A stretch of DNA of 64,000 nt, taken from assembly GCA_965212165.1 (NCBI GenBank), contig OZ243096.1:1736001-1800000 (forward strand), written 5' to 3'. This stretch comes from RHLJ01 sp965212165 (GTDB lineage: Bacteria; Bacteroidota; Rhodothermia; Balneolales; Balneolaceae). Shown here one piece after another: positions 7,002 to 15,986 of this stretch (position 1 is its first letter; each line of letters opens with the position of its first letter). Below the pieces are notes generated by a model. That model was not told the origin of the DNA, did not search any database, and saw only the letters and a program-made list of their open reading frames with translations. The translations under genes were made by a program, and so were the position numbers.

Positions 7002-9311
7002 TTATTTGAGGAGAAGCATTTTTTTAGTTTCAAAGAAATCACCAGACTTTAAACTATAGAAATATATACCTGAAGAAGCACTTCCTGAGTTCCATGGAAT
7101 CGAATATACTCCAGGATTAAAGAGTGAATTAGCAAGAGTAGCTACTTCTTGTCCTAATACATTATAGATTGTGAGTGTAATTTCAGCACTTTCCGGTACG
7201 TTAAATTGAATGGTTGTAACAGGATTAAATGGATTTGGGTAATTCTGATTTAGAATAAACCTTTCAGTATTTGTTTCAATAATTTCTTCATCATCGGAAT
7301 TCGGATTAGCATAAACTACTTTATTTAGTACTCCAAATTGTCCCGCATCGGAGGAAAACATAGGTTGATAATTTGATGGAGACGTTAAAATATTTGTCAC
7401 ATTTTGAGTACCATTACCATCATCTAAACGTAATGGCACACCATTTATATTTGGGTCTACTTCTGGTACATTAAATGAATATCTAACATGAAATTCTTCT
7501 CCAGCTTCAAATGATAATTCCCAATCACTGATATAGAATGTTTGCCACCCATATCCTAATGAACTAAAGTCAATTTCCTTTGACGCATATTCTGCTCCAG
7601 GAATTCCGTTTAAATCTTGATGAACAGATATTGTCATTGTTCCCGAACCCTTTATCAAAATTGGTTCTTGTTGTCCATCAACACCATTTAAAATGAATAA
7701 TTCGAGTGCAAATAATCTTGTAGAAGATGGAGCAGAGAATTTATTAGTAAACCCAAATCTTCCAACATTACTAGAATTAAAATATGGGAGTTGCCAGTAT
7801 GAATTCCCAGTCGTACTATAGCTGCTATCGGATTGGAGTGTAAATGGTTTACTTCCAGAAGAAGAGACGTTGAATACTAATGGTTCTGAAGATATACTTT
7901 CATTTTGACTTGGTTTTGTATTAACCAACATGATATATGCCTCATTATATTCAAATTCTTCTGGACTTGTAAAAGTTACACCGTTCTGTAATACTTGCAC
8001 ATTCTTATTAGCTCCATTAAATGTGATTAATCTAGCTTCTCCATTCGACCCAGACCATGATGATGTAACTCTTAAGTTACTTGAAATCCCAAGTTCTATA
8101 TACTTAATTCCCCCTTGTTGAACATTTAGTCTTCTATTAGAAAAATTTACTCCAAGCTCATCAAAACTTGATGTTTTAAAACCTGCTAATAGAGGGTGAG
8201 AATATCCAAATTCTTTATTTCCCGTGTTTAATGTGTCATTTACTAGGTTGGCAATACCCCAATTAACAAGGATATCTTTAAATTCATAAATACTTTCTGC
8301 TAGGTCTAGTGTAGAGTTGATTCCAGTTATTCCGCTTAATGAATTCTGAGTTAGAATTCCTGCTTTTTCAAATCCCAATTGATCCCAAAGATAACTAGTA
8401 AAAGATGCTGCCCGACCATAGTCTGGTAAGGTATTGTTTTCATCATCCCATCTGAAGATTGGAACATTTGTTTCTTCTAAATAATCACTTAGACTATTAT
8501 GAGGGAAATACCCAGATAATAAGGATGCGAAATTAGATTGACCTTCATTTATAAAAGTGAACTCAGAACTATTTATTCTTCTATTGTAGTTAAAATGTAT
8601 TAAGTGTTGATACTCATGAGCTAGAGTATTTAAAGGTCTAATAGGATTTATTAATCCTCCACTTATTATTCCTGGATAGGAATCGATATAAAGTATATCA
8701 CGTTGGTTGGTTTGAACATTACTAGGAAGCTGACTTTTTGCAAATTGATCACCACTAAAGAAGAATCCAGCTACATACCCATTCTCGCTTTCTTCAGTCC
8801 AACCATCTTGAATATCTGTTATCAAAAAATCAACAATACCGTCACCATCAACATTAGGTGCATCTCCAAAAACTTCATTAGAAAGCTCAACAATACCTTT
8901 TTCAGGATTAAAAGAAAATGAATTCGATCTCTCTTCTAAATATCGAAACATTACATCAGCAACATCTTCATTTAATCGTCCTTTTTCCATTTCAGATGTA
9001 TCAAACCAGAGTTGACTAAGTTTCCCTTTTCTTACCAGCTGGAACTGCTTTGATTCATATTCTTCTGTATCAAGATTGTGTACCCAGAAATTTCTAAAAT
9101 CTCCAAGATTATCAATTACGATATTACTGTTTGATTTATTCTGTTCTAATGGTACAAGTCCATCCAAGAATTCTTGGCTATTTAGAATATGTGATACATG
9201 AATAGGTTGAAGGTTCACACCATCGTTTACCTTTCCTACCTTTTCTGGCTCTTGAGCAAAAGAGAAAGTAGAAAGCCCAATAAGTAGTATAACTATTAGT
9301 ATTCTTAGCAA
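7002..9311 (-). CDS. Secreted M30-like metallopeptidase with type IX secretion sorting domain
   Basis: The 769-residue protein has a signal peptide (MLRILIVILLIGLSTFSFAQ), an acidic PNVDGDGIVDF loop near residue 155 and a zinc-peptidase motif HEYQHLIHF at 232-240, followed by NEGQSNF (candidate third metal ligand Glu256). This arrangement resembles hyicolysin-type (M30) peptidases. The last 80 residues form the sorting tail seen in Balneolota, Ignavibacteria and relatives: NYPNPFNPVTTIQF, then YNVLGQEVATL, then SGIYFYSLKSG and a basic end. It is therefore predicted to cross the outer membrane by the type IX system. The middle third (about 400-680) looks like beta-sandwich accessory domains that I do not recognise further. 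Peptidase family assignment is by motif only. Confidence 0.8.
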   Translation of the reverse strand: MLRILIVILLIGLSTFSFAQEPEKVGKVNDGVNLQPIHVSHILNSQEFLDGLVPLEQNKSNSNIVIDNLGDFRNFWVHNLDTEEYESKQFQLVRKGKLSQLWFDTSEMEKGRLNEDVADVMFRYLEERSNSFSFNPEKGIVELSNEVFGDAPNVDGDGIVDFLITDIQDGWTEESENGYVAGFFFSGDQFAKSQLPSNVQTNQRDILYIDSYPGIISGGLINPIRPLNTLAHEYQHLIHFNYNRRINSSEFTFINEGQSNFASLLSGYFPHNSLSDYLEETNVPIFRWDDENNTLPDYGRAASFTSYLWDQLGFEKAGILTQNSLSGITGINSTLDLAESIYEFKDILVNWGIANLVNDTLNTGNKEFGYSHPLLAGFKTSSFDELGVNFSNRRLNVQQGGIKYIELGISSNLRVTSSWSGSNGEARLITFNGANKNVQVLQNGVTFTSPEEFEYNEAYIMLVNTKPSQNESISSEPLVFNVSSSGSKPFTLQSDSSYSTTGNSYWQLPYFNSSNVGRFGFTNKFSAPSSTRLFALELFILNGVDGQQEPILIKGSGTMTISVHQDLNGIPGAEYASKEIDFSSLGYGWQTFYISDWELSFEAGEEFHVRYSFNVPEVDPNINGVPLRLDDGNGTQNVTNILTSPSNYQPMFSSDAGQFGVLNKVVYANPNSDDEEIIETNTERFILNQNYPNPFNPVTTIQFNVPESAEITLTIYNVLGQEVATLANSLFNPGVYSIPWNSGSASSGIYFYSLKSGDFFETKKMLLLK

Positions 9312-9424
9312 ATCTTTGGTTTTAATTAATTGAATAGATTAATATCTAAGTGTATAAACTAATACACATTTTAGTTTATTGCAGTTTCTTCAATTTTATT
9401 CTACTGAAAAAATAATATCAAAAA

Positions 9425-10312
9425 ATGGTGAATAAGAAAGTAGTTTGTTTTGGTGAAGTTCTTTGGGATGCACTCCCAAAAGGTATTTATTTAGGAGGAT
9501 CACCTCTTAATGTAGCTCTCAATCTTGATAACTTAGGGGTTAATTCTACAATAGTTAGTGCTGTAGGAAATGATAGACTTGGGGGATTGGCACTTAAATC
9601 AATAAAGCAAAAAGGGCTGTCTACAGATTTGATTCAAATAAATGAACATTTAACTGGTTTGGCTGAAGTAGATATTGATAGTGAAGGCGTACCAAGTTTT
9701 AAAATTCATGAAAACACAGCATGGGATTTCATAGCAGTCTCTGATAAATTAAAAGAATTAGTATCTGATTCTGATTTTTTAGTACTCGGTACTTTAGTAT
9801 TTAGGAATAGCTCTGCAGTTACAATAAGAGAGCTTCTTCAAAATTATAAAGGGAAATGTGTAGTTGATGTTAATTTTAGGAAGCCATTCTACAATGAGGA
9901 AATTGTAAATGAAGTTCTCGGTTATGCTGATATTTTAAAATTGAATATCGAAGAACTCGATGTTATCAGTACTTGGAAAAACAATGAACTTGGAGAAGAA
10001 GATAGTTTGAAATGGCTAAGCGAAGAATTTGATATAGAAACTGTTTTACTATCAAGAGGTGAAAAAGGAGCATATATCTATAGTGACGGAGAACTACAGA
10101 AGAAAGGTCGTTATTACGTTAAAGTACGTGATACTGTTGGTTCAGGAGATGCATTTTTAGCAGGCGCTATTTCAAGTATTTTAAAAGGAAAAGATGCATA
10201 TGAAACAGTTTGCTTTGCTAATGCAATCGGTGCTTTTGTAGCAAGTAGAAATGGAGCTACTCCTAATCTTGATTTTAATAAGATTGATATTTATCTGAAA
10301 TATGGGAAGTAA
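9425..10312 (+). CDS. PfkB-family carbohydrate kinase (probable fructokinase)
   Basis: The 295-residue protein has the ribokinase/PfkB fold markers. Near the start are FGEVLWDALPKG and the substrate-site LGGSPLNVALNLDNLG, VDVNFRKP lies in the middle, and the C-terminal signature DTVGSGDAFLAGAISS contains the catalytic Asp of the anion hole (GSGD). FGEVLWD and GGSPLNVA are typical of fructokinases. It faces a sugar porter gene, so uptake and phosphorylation of a hexose is a sensible joint role. The sugar is not certain; other PfkB kinases such as 2-keto-3-deoxygluconate kinase cannot be excluded. Confidence 0.85.
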   Translation: MVNKKVVCFGEVLWDALPKGIYLGGSPLNVALNLDNLGVNSTIVSAVGNDRLGGLALKSIKQKGLSTDLIQINEHLTGLAEVDIDSEGVPSFKIHENTAWDFIAVSDKLKELVSDSDFLVLGTLVFRNSSAVTIRELLQNYKGKCVVDVNFRKPFYNEEIVNEVLGYADILKLNIEELDVISTWKNNELGEEDSLKWLSEEFDIETVLLSRGEKGAYIYSDGELQKKGRYYVKVRDTVGSGDAFLAGAISSILKGKDAYETVCFANAIGAFVASRNGATPNLDFNKIDIYLKYGK

Positions 10313-10330
10313 AACTAGTTTAGTTTTACT
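10308..10330. terminator. Shared hairpin holding both convergent stop codons
   Basis: A perfect 10-bp inverted repeat, AGTAAAACTA / TAGTTTTACT, has a 3-nt loop. The TAA of the plus-strand kinase gene lies in the left arm and the TAA of the minus-strand porter gene lies in the right arm. It may act as a short bidirectional terminator; the T-runs are only four bases and inside the stem. Confidence 0.45.
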
Positions 10331-11747
10331 GTTCAATACCCCATAATTTATTCATGTCTTCAAGTTCCACACCTTTGGTTTCTGTAACTAATTTGGATAC
10401 AAATATTACCGACAATAAAGCAAAGAATGCGTAGATACCATAAGCGCCAGATAACCCAATTCCAGTAAGCATAATTGGGAAAGTCATTGTAATTGCGAAA
10501 TTTGCAACCCATTGCGATAAGCCACTAATTGCAAGTCCAGAACCTCTAAGTTGATTTGGAAACATTTCACCAAGATAAACCCACATTACTGGTCCCCAAG
10601 ATCCATTAAAGAATGCTACATAGGCGTTTGCAGCTATTAAGGCTACAATTCCCATAGTTCCAGAAAGTTGAAGGTCTCCATTTGCATCTAGTGTGGCCGT
10701 AAAAAATGATGCACTCATTATAACCAAGGTAATAGTCATTCCAATCGATCCACCCCAAAGCAAGGGCTTTCTTCCAAGTTTATCTATTAAGTACATAGCA
10801 ATAAGGACTGCACCAATACTTACAGCTCCAGAAATAATATTAATTAATAAAGCATCACCTTCAGAAAAACCAACAGCCTGCCAAAGTACAGCACCATAAT
10901 AGAAAACAACATTTATTCCGACTAATTGCTGGAACACAGCAAGTCCAATGCCTACCCAAACTATCGGTCTAATTTTCTTGGTTACTTTATCAAGTAGATC
11001 AGAGAAACGAGGTTTTTCATGTTTTCCAAGAGACTCATTGATTTCAACAAGTTTTAAAGCAGCTTCTTCTTTACCAAATAATTTTGTTAAAACAACTAAT
11101 GCTTTTTCTTGATTATTTGACACTGCGAAGTATCTAGGACTTTCAGGTATAAAGAGCAATGCAATGAAGAATATTGATGCTGGGATAAGTTCAATCCAGA
11201 ACATCCATCTCCATGCTTCGTAACCAAGCCATAATTCAGATTGTGCAGAACCAGCAAAATCTGCGATAAAATAATTACTTACAAAAGCCAGAAAAAGACC
11301 TGATATAATTGCAACCTGTTGAATAGATGATAACCTACCTCTTAAATGAGCAGGCGCAATTTCAGAGATATATGCTGGAGACATAACGCTTGCAGCTCCA
11401 ACAGCAAGACCTCCAATTATTCTAAAAACGATAAAAAAGCCTGAAGTGTTAGCAATTCCAGAACCCCATGCAGAAATAATGAAGAAAACTGATGCTATAA
11501 TTAGCAATGTTCGTCTCCCAAACCTATCTGCAAGAGTTCCTGCAAAAAAAGCACCAATAGCACAACCTAATAGCATGGAAGCTACATTAAAGCCAGTAGC
11601 AACACTGTCTGAATCAAATGCAGATTGTAGCCCATCTACAGTTCCATTTATAACTCCACTATCAAAACCGAATAGCAAACCTCCAAGAGTTGCAACCATT
11701 GTTATTAAAGTAATATACAGGCTATGGTGGTTTTCAGGGCTTGACAT
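10326..11747 (-). CDS. MFS sugar porter (sugar:H+ symporter type)
   Basis: The 473-residue protein is an intact 12-segment major-facilitator sugar porter. It shows GGLLFGFDSGVINGT in helix 1, ADRFGRRTLLI after helix 2, PAYISEIAPAHLRGRL in helix 4-5, FIPESPRYF at the end of the first half, QQLVGINVVFYYG in helix 7, DKLGRKPLLWGG after helix 8, and VTETKG at the C-terminus. These are the signatures of the XylE/GLUT-like family in the inner membrane. It lies tail to tail with the PfkB kinase gene. The transported sugar is not evident from the sequence. Confidence 0.92.
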   Translation of the reverse strand: MSSPENHHSLYITLITMVATLGGLLFGFDSGVINGTVDGLQSAFDSDSVATGFNVASMLLGCAIGAFFAGTLADRFGRRTLLIIASVFFIISAWGSGIANTSGFFIVFRIIGGLAVGAASVMSPAYISEIAPAHLRGRLSSIQQVAIISGLFLAFVSNYFIADFAGSAQSELWLGYEAWRWMFWIELIPASIFFIALLFIPESPRYFAVSNNQEKALVVLTKLFGKEEAALKLVEINESLGKHEKPRFSDLLDKVTKKIRPIVWVGIGLAVFQQLVGINVVFYYGAVLWQAVGFSEGDALLINIISGAVSIGAVLIAMYLIDKLGRKPLLWGGSIGMTITLVIMSASFFTATLDANGDLQLSGTMGIVALIAANAYVAFFNGSWGPVMWVYLGEMFPNQLRGSGLAISGLSQWVANFAITMTFPIMLTGIGLSGAYGIYAFFALLSVIFVSKLVTETKGVELEDMNKLWGIEQ

Positions 11748-11836
11748 GAAATGTTAGATTAGTTGTAAATGAAATTGAACATAGTAAAGGTGATTCATAT
11801 TTACTATTGATAAGAATTCTCAGGATTTATCAAAGC

Positions 11837-12643
11837 TTATAGACCGTTGAGTATTTCAACTAATCTATCCCAAGATTTATTACGAGCAACTTTATTGGGA
11901 TGATCAGACTCTAATTCTGGGTTATCACCACTTCTCATGAATGCGTGTCCAGCACCATCATAAATTTCATATAGGTACTCGTTCTCAAATTTTCCCATGG
12001 CCAATTCCGACATTTCAATAGTTGAATTAACTCGATTATCATTACCACCATAAAAGCCATAAACTGGAACTTCAATTCTCGAATAATCACCTTCTTCACG
12101 TGGACCTGTACCGTAAAAAACTAATGCAGCTTCAATTCCATTTTCCACATTTGTTGCAAATCTAAATGATTGTGAACCACCCCAGCAAAATCCTGCAACT
12201 ACTACATTTCCATTGCCAGCTTCAATACTCTTTGCATAAGAAAGCACTTGCTTTAGATCTTCGGTTACAAAATCTGGTTCTAGACCATAAATTGCCGATC
12301 GGGCTTCATCTGAAGTTGCGAAATCAGATGTCTTCTCAAATCCTTCTACAGTATTTGAAATGAGATCTGGAGCAACAGCAATATAGCCTTTTTCAGCAAG
12401 TTGATCAGCAAAGCTTCTAGCCCAGTCATTAAGACCTCTATTTTCATGAATAACCAGTACTACTGTGGCATTCTCAGAAACTTCAGGGTAAGCAACGAAA
12501 GTGTGGAGTGTACGACCATTGGATTCAATTTCAACCCATTCGTGATGTCGTGGCGAATTTTCTAACTGCTCAATAGCATAGTCTTGAGCAAATAATGTTG
12601 TTGAAAGGAAGAGTGAAAAAAGTAGTAGATAAAATGATTTCAT
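11837..12643 (-). CDS. Exported dienelactone hydrolase family protein
   Basis: The 268-residue protein has a signal peptide (MKSFYLLLFSLFLSTTLFAQ) and an alpha/beta-hydrolase core of the DLH family. VVLVIHENRGLNDW forms the oxyanion region, VVVAGFCWGGSQSF the nucleophile elbow with Cys in place of Ser as in true dienelactone hydrolases, and GAGHAFMRSG provides the catalytic His; an Asp in the YGGNDNRVN segment completes the triad. Its periplasmic location means the substrate is probably not a dienelactone of aromatic breakdown, which is cytoplasmic. The porin-like gene lies upstream on the same strand and they may be co-transcribed. Confidence 0.85.
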   Translation of the reverse strand: MKSFYLLLFSLFLSTTLFAQDYAIEQLENSPRHHEWVEIESNGRTLHTFVAYPEVSENATVVLVIHENRGLNDWARSFADQLAEKGYIAVAPDLISNTVEGFEKTSDFATSDEARSAIYGLEPDFVTEDLKQVLSYAKSIEAGNGNVVVAGFCWGGSQSFRFATNVENGIEAALVFYGTGPREEGDYSRIEVPVYGFYGGNDNRVNSTIEMSELAMGKFENEYLYEIYDGAGHAFMRSGDNPELESDHPNKVARNKSWDRLVEILNGL

Positions 12644-12734
12644 AGTAAATATTGATTGATTCTTTAACTGGCTAAATTAACAGGAAAGTTGCCATCAATC
12701 AAAGAATCAATCATTGAAATCAATAATATCTTAT

Positions 12735-13802
12735 CTAGAACGAATAAGTAGCACGAATAAAAGTACTATATGCAGTTGGAATTGCGTCAGTTCTACTTTC
12801 TCTTATTCGATATCTGATATCGAAATTTAAATTTTGAGAGAAAAAGTAGCGATAACGTAGTTCTACTTCATCAGAATTTGGACCAAAAACAGTAGCTGTA
12901 AGCCATTGGCTATCATTTTTTGCAAACTCAATCATAAATTCATGCTTTTCGGATACATTATTAACACCAATTGAGGCTACCATACTAGTTCCGTTTTCAA
13001 AAGTCGTATTTAAATTTTGACCTATTTCTCCACCAATTCTAATTGAACCACCATTAAGTAATTCTTCATTTGGGATATCTAAAGCGATTCTACTTGAAAA
13101 TGCTAGATACGTAGAGTATCCATCTGGTTTTAGATAAGCACTAGGAGCAATAAATAATCCAAAACCTTTTTGAATAATGTTTAGATCATCACGGGTATTA
13201 TTTTCAACACCAAAGTATCCGGTGAAGTTATTAGGGTTATTACCGAAATTTAGAGCTCCACGATATGGATACGTAGTTCTATTTCTTGGTTGGTATTCAG
13301 TAATTACTTCACCAAACCATTCCTCATTAATATTTTTCTTTAAGTAAACACCATCAGACCAATGAATAAAGTTTACATTACTTTGGAATCTCAAGTGGCT
13401 TCTTCTGGCATTGGTATGAACAGGAATACTTTCCTGAAAACGACCAATTTTCAAAGTCATAGATTCATTTTGGAATTGATAAAACAATTGATCAAATGAG
13501 ATTGACCCATAATTCAGACCGCCTCCATCTGCAACAAGTGTTAGTTTTGCAGCCTCAAGATTACGGGAAAATGTAGTTGCAAGTCTTCCTGTAAAACTAC
13601 TGTTAGCATTTATTTGATAAGAAGCTCCAATTCTAGTACGTATGGTAGTATTTTCACCACCTAAGCCAAGAGATTCAGTATCATTACCTAAGTGAGCAAA
13701 TCTGACATTCCCATTAAAGGAAAGTGGACTTTCAGATTGAGCCATTACAAAATCAGTTGTAAAAAATAAAAAAATTAGTAGGACTATAATTCTCATGTTC
13801 AT
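12735..13802 (-). CDS. Outer-membrane beta-barrel (porin-like) protein
   Basis: From the ATG at 13802 (or 13796) the protein has about 355 residues with a signal peptide, MRIIVLLIFLFFTTDFVMAQ. A long series of alternating amphipathic strands follows and it ends in an aromatic residue (FIRATYSF), the usual C-terminal signal of outer-membrane barrels. The stretch FYQFQNESMTLKIGRFQESIP resembles porin strands. A longer frame beginning at 13862 is rejected because its extra codons lie in the terminator of the upstream gene. No named porin family could be assigned. The position beside a carbonic anhydrase and NhaA is suggestive of anion or bicarbonate traffic, but this is only inference. Confidence 0.7.
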   Translation of the reverse strand: MNMRIIVLLIFLFFTTDFVMAQSESPLSFNGNVRFAHLGNDTESLGLGGENTTIRTRIGASYQINANSSFTGRLATTFSRNLEAAKLTLVADGGGLNYGSISFDQLFYQFQNESMTLKIGRFQESIPVHTNARRSHLRFQSNVNFIHWSDGVYLKKNINEEWFGEVITEYQPRNRTTYPYRGALNFGNNPNNFTGYFGVENNTRDDLNIIQKGFGLFIAPSAYLKPDGYSTYLAFSSRIALDIPNEELLNGGSIRIGGEIGQNLNTTFENGTSMVASIGVNNVSEKHEFMIEFAKNDSQWLTATVFGPNSDEVELRYRYFFSQNLNFDIRYRIRESRTDAIPTAYSTFIRATYSF

Positions 13803-13826
13803 TGCTAAATTGTTTATTGATAAAAG

Positions 13827-13862
13827 TAAAAAATGGGGACAGCTTTTCAATTCTATCCCCAT
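13827..13862 (-). terminator. Rho-independent terminator after the carbonic anhydrase gene
   Basis: On the minus strand a 7-bp G/C-rich stem (ATGGGGA / TCCCCAT) with a 16-nt loop is followed by TTTTTAC, shortly after the stop of the carbonic anhydrase gene. It separates nhaA/carbonic anhydrase from the porin-like gene and shows that the first ATG of the longer porin frame is not a start. Confidence 0.75.
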
Positions 13863-13880
13863 GCTTCCATTAATTATTAA

Positions 13881-14618
13881 TTAGTTTTCAACAAAAGTTA
13901 CTTTTCCAGTATCTAGGTCGTAGTAAGCTCCTACTACCATGATTTCACCTTTGTCTAATAATCCTTTTAATACTGGGCTTTCTTCTAACATTTCAGCGAT
14001 GGTCATAGTAACATTTGTGTTTACCACATCATCAACAAATGCAGAGTTGCCAGAAGAACGATCAGCATCGTAGCCTTTAACAGCTTCAATAGCAGGATGT
14101 ACTCTTTCAAGTAATACATCAGCATTTGAACTTAATTGAGCTTTGTCGATAGAAGCTTTTACAGCTCCACAAGCTTCGTGCCCCATAACTACGATTAATT
14201 TAGAACCGGCAACTGCAGCTCCATACTCGATACTACCTAGGATGTCTGGGTTTACTGTATTTCCAGCTACACGAGCTACAAATACATCACCAACACCTTT
14301 GTCAAATACTTGTTCTACTGGTACGCGGCTATCGATACAAGATAGGATAACTGCTTCAGGGTACTGGCCAGATGCAGTTGCACCAATTTGAGCTTTATAA
14401 TCAAGATCAGTAAGATCGTTATTCATATAACGCATATTACCATCTTTCAACCCTTGTAGAATTGCTTCTGGAGTAAGACTTTTTTGTTTTTCAGCGGTAA
14501 TTACATCACCTACTTTTTGAGCATGTATTAATGAACTATCTGAATTCAAAAAAGATCCTGACAATAAAATTAGCATTGCCATACTGAAAATTGAAGTTAG
14601 TTTATTTAGAGTTTTCAT
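13881..14618 (-). CDS. Exported beta-class carbonic anhydrase
   Basis: The 245-residue protein contains the full beta-carbonic anhydrase site: Cys94-x-Asp96-x-Arg98 in ILSCIDSRVP, and His147 with Cys150 in GHEACGAV. These bind zinc and form the Asp/Arg dyad that hydrates CO2 to bicarbonate. Before the enzyme lies a hydrophobic leader (about residues 9-33, ending IHAQ), so it is predicted to be periplasmic. The gene follows nhaA by 45 bp on the same strand and is closed by a strong terminator, so the two are probably one transcript. Together they suggest a proton/bicarbonate balancing unit at the inner membrane. Confidence 0.92.
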   Translation of the reverse strand: MKTLNKLTSIFSMAMLILLSGSFLNSDSSLIHAQKVGDVITAEKQKSLTPEAILQGLKDGNMRYMNNDLTDLDYKAQIGATASGQYPEAVILSCIDSRVPVEQVFDKGVGDVFVARVAGNTVNPDILGSIEYGAAVAGSKLIVVMGHEACGAVKASIDKAQLSSNADVLLERVHPAIEAVKGYDADRSSGNSAFVDDVVNTNVTMTIAEMLEESPVLKGLLDKGEIMVVGAYYDLDTGKVTFVEN

Positions 14619-14663
14619 TTGTTCGTCTATTTATTTTTAAGGTTATTTTTATGAGAGAGATTC

Positions 14664-15986
14664 TTATGAAGATTCGTTTGTATCTGGTAAATCTTTAAAG
14701 GCGCTTCGTAATAAACCATAGCCAAGCACACCACTTAATAAAGATCCAATGATGATTCCCATTTTGGCATATTCCAGATATTCAACCGAAGTAAATGAAA
14801 GGCCAGCTATAAATAGAGACATGGTGAATCCTACACCGCTAAGACAAGCCAATCCATAGACAATCTTTTGAGTACTTTTTTCTTCAGGGAAGGTGCTAAG
14901 CCCAAGCCATTTCATAATATTTACAGCTAAAAATATTCCAGCTTGTTTTCCTATAAAAAGTCCGGCAATAATTCCCCAAGTAAGAGGTGACGCTAAAGCT
15001 TCAGTAACTAGAGACGGATTAAGTGAAACCCCTGCATTAGCAAATGCAAAAATCGGAATTATTCCAAACGCTACCCATGGGTGTAAAGCATGTTCCATTC
15101 GGTAAAGGGGAGACTCAGACTCAACTACTACATCCTGTACATGATTCAGAGCAATTTCTCTGGATTCTTTTTCTTCTTTTAAAACTGATTTCTTGAATAA
15201 TTCTGACGCCTTCTCAATTTTGTCAGAAACTTCTTTAAGTGTAGAAGTTTTTCTAGCAGGGATAGTTAGCCCAAGGAGAACTCCCGCAATTGTAGCGTGC
15301 ATACCAGATTTTAAGAAGGCTACCCAAAGAACAATTCCTACAAGTACATAAAGTCCTACCTTATTAATCTTTAGTAAGTTCATAGCTACTAGAATGGCCA
15401 TACATATTCCAGCAATTATTAATGCGGTTGTATTAATACTTGCTGTATAGAAAAGAGCAATTACTATAACTGCTATTAAATCATCAACAACTGCTACAGC
15501 TGTTAGAAAAACCTTCGCCCATACTGGAACTTTTGAACCTAAGAGAGTTAATATACCTATAGCAAAGGCAATATCTGTTGCTATTGCTATAGCCCAACCA
15601 TCTGAAAACTCTGTGCCTTGAGTAAATGAAAAGAAAATAAGACCTGGTATTAAAGCTCCACCGAAAGCAGCAACTATAGGCATTAATGCAGCTCTAAAAT
15701 CTGAAAGTTCTCCAAATTTAACTTCTCTTTTGATTTCTAATCCAATTAGAAGAAAGAAGATTGCCATTAAACCGTCATTAATCCATAGGATCAACGGTTT
15801 ATTAATGGTTAATGATGAAACTCCTACAGTTAAGTAGGTTTGAAAAAGATCAAAATAAGTTTGCGAAAAAGGTGAATTTGCAATTATTAAAGCCAGCAAT
15901 GAAGTAATCATCAGCACAATACCTGACGAAGATTCCGTTTTGAAGAATTCTTGCAGTGGCGTAATCGGGTTTAGTTTATCTAACAT
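14664..15986 (-). CDS. nhaA: Na+/H+ antiporter NhaA
   Basis: The 440-residue membrane protein has the NhaA hallmarks: an opening segment ESSSGIVLMITSLLALIIANSP, LLIGLEIKREVKFGELSDF, AIAIATDIAFAIGILTLLG (transport-site Asp) and AVAVVDDLIAVIVIALFY with the paired aspartates that bind sodium and protons. It exchanges internal Na+ for external H+ across the inner membrane, which fits a marine organism. It carries a charged loop of roughly 60 residues in the second half, longer than in the E. coli protein. It is the first gene of a probable two-gene transcript with the exported carbonic anhydrase. Confidence 0.95.
   Translation of the reverse strand: MLDKLNPITPLQEFFKTESSSGIVLMITSLLALIIANSPFSQTYFDLFQTYLTVGVSSLTINKPLILWINDGLMAIFFLLIGLEIKREVKFGELSDFRAALMPIVAAFGGALIPGLIFFSFTQGTEFSDGWAIAIATDIAFAIGILTLLGSKVPVWAKVFLTAVAVVDDLIAVIVIALFYTASINTTALIIAGICMAILVAMNLLKINKVGLYVLVGIVLWVAFLKSGMHATIAGVLLGLTIPARKTSTLKEVSDKIEKASELFKKSVLKEEKESREIALNHVQDVVVESESPLYRMEHALHPWVAFGIIPIFAFANAGVSLNPSLVTEALASPLTWGIIAGLFIGKQAGIFLAVNIMKWLGLSTFPEEKSTQKIVYGLACLSGVGFTMSLFIAGLSFTSVEYLEYAKMGIIIGSLLSGVLGYGLLRSAFKDLPDTNESS

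Noticed and set aside
11807..11833. TTGATAA/TTATCAA hairpin after the dienelactone hydrolase gene
   Set aside because: AT-rich 7-bp stem without a T-run; not strong enough to call a terminator.
13803..13862. Upstream start for the porin-like gene
   Set aside because: The extra codons are the left arm and loop of a Rho-independent terminator, and the signal peptide begins at 13802/13796.
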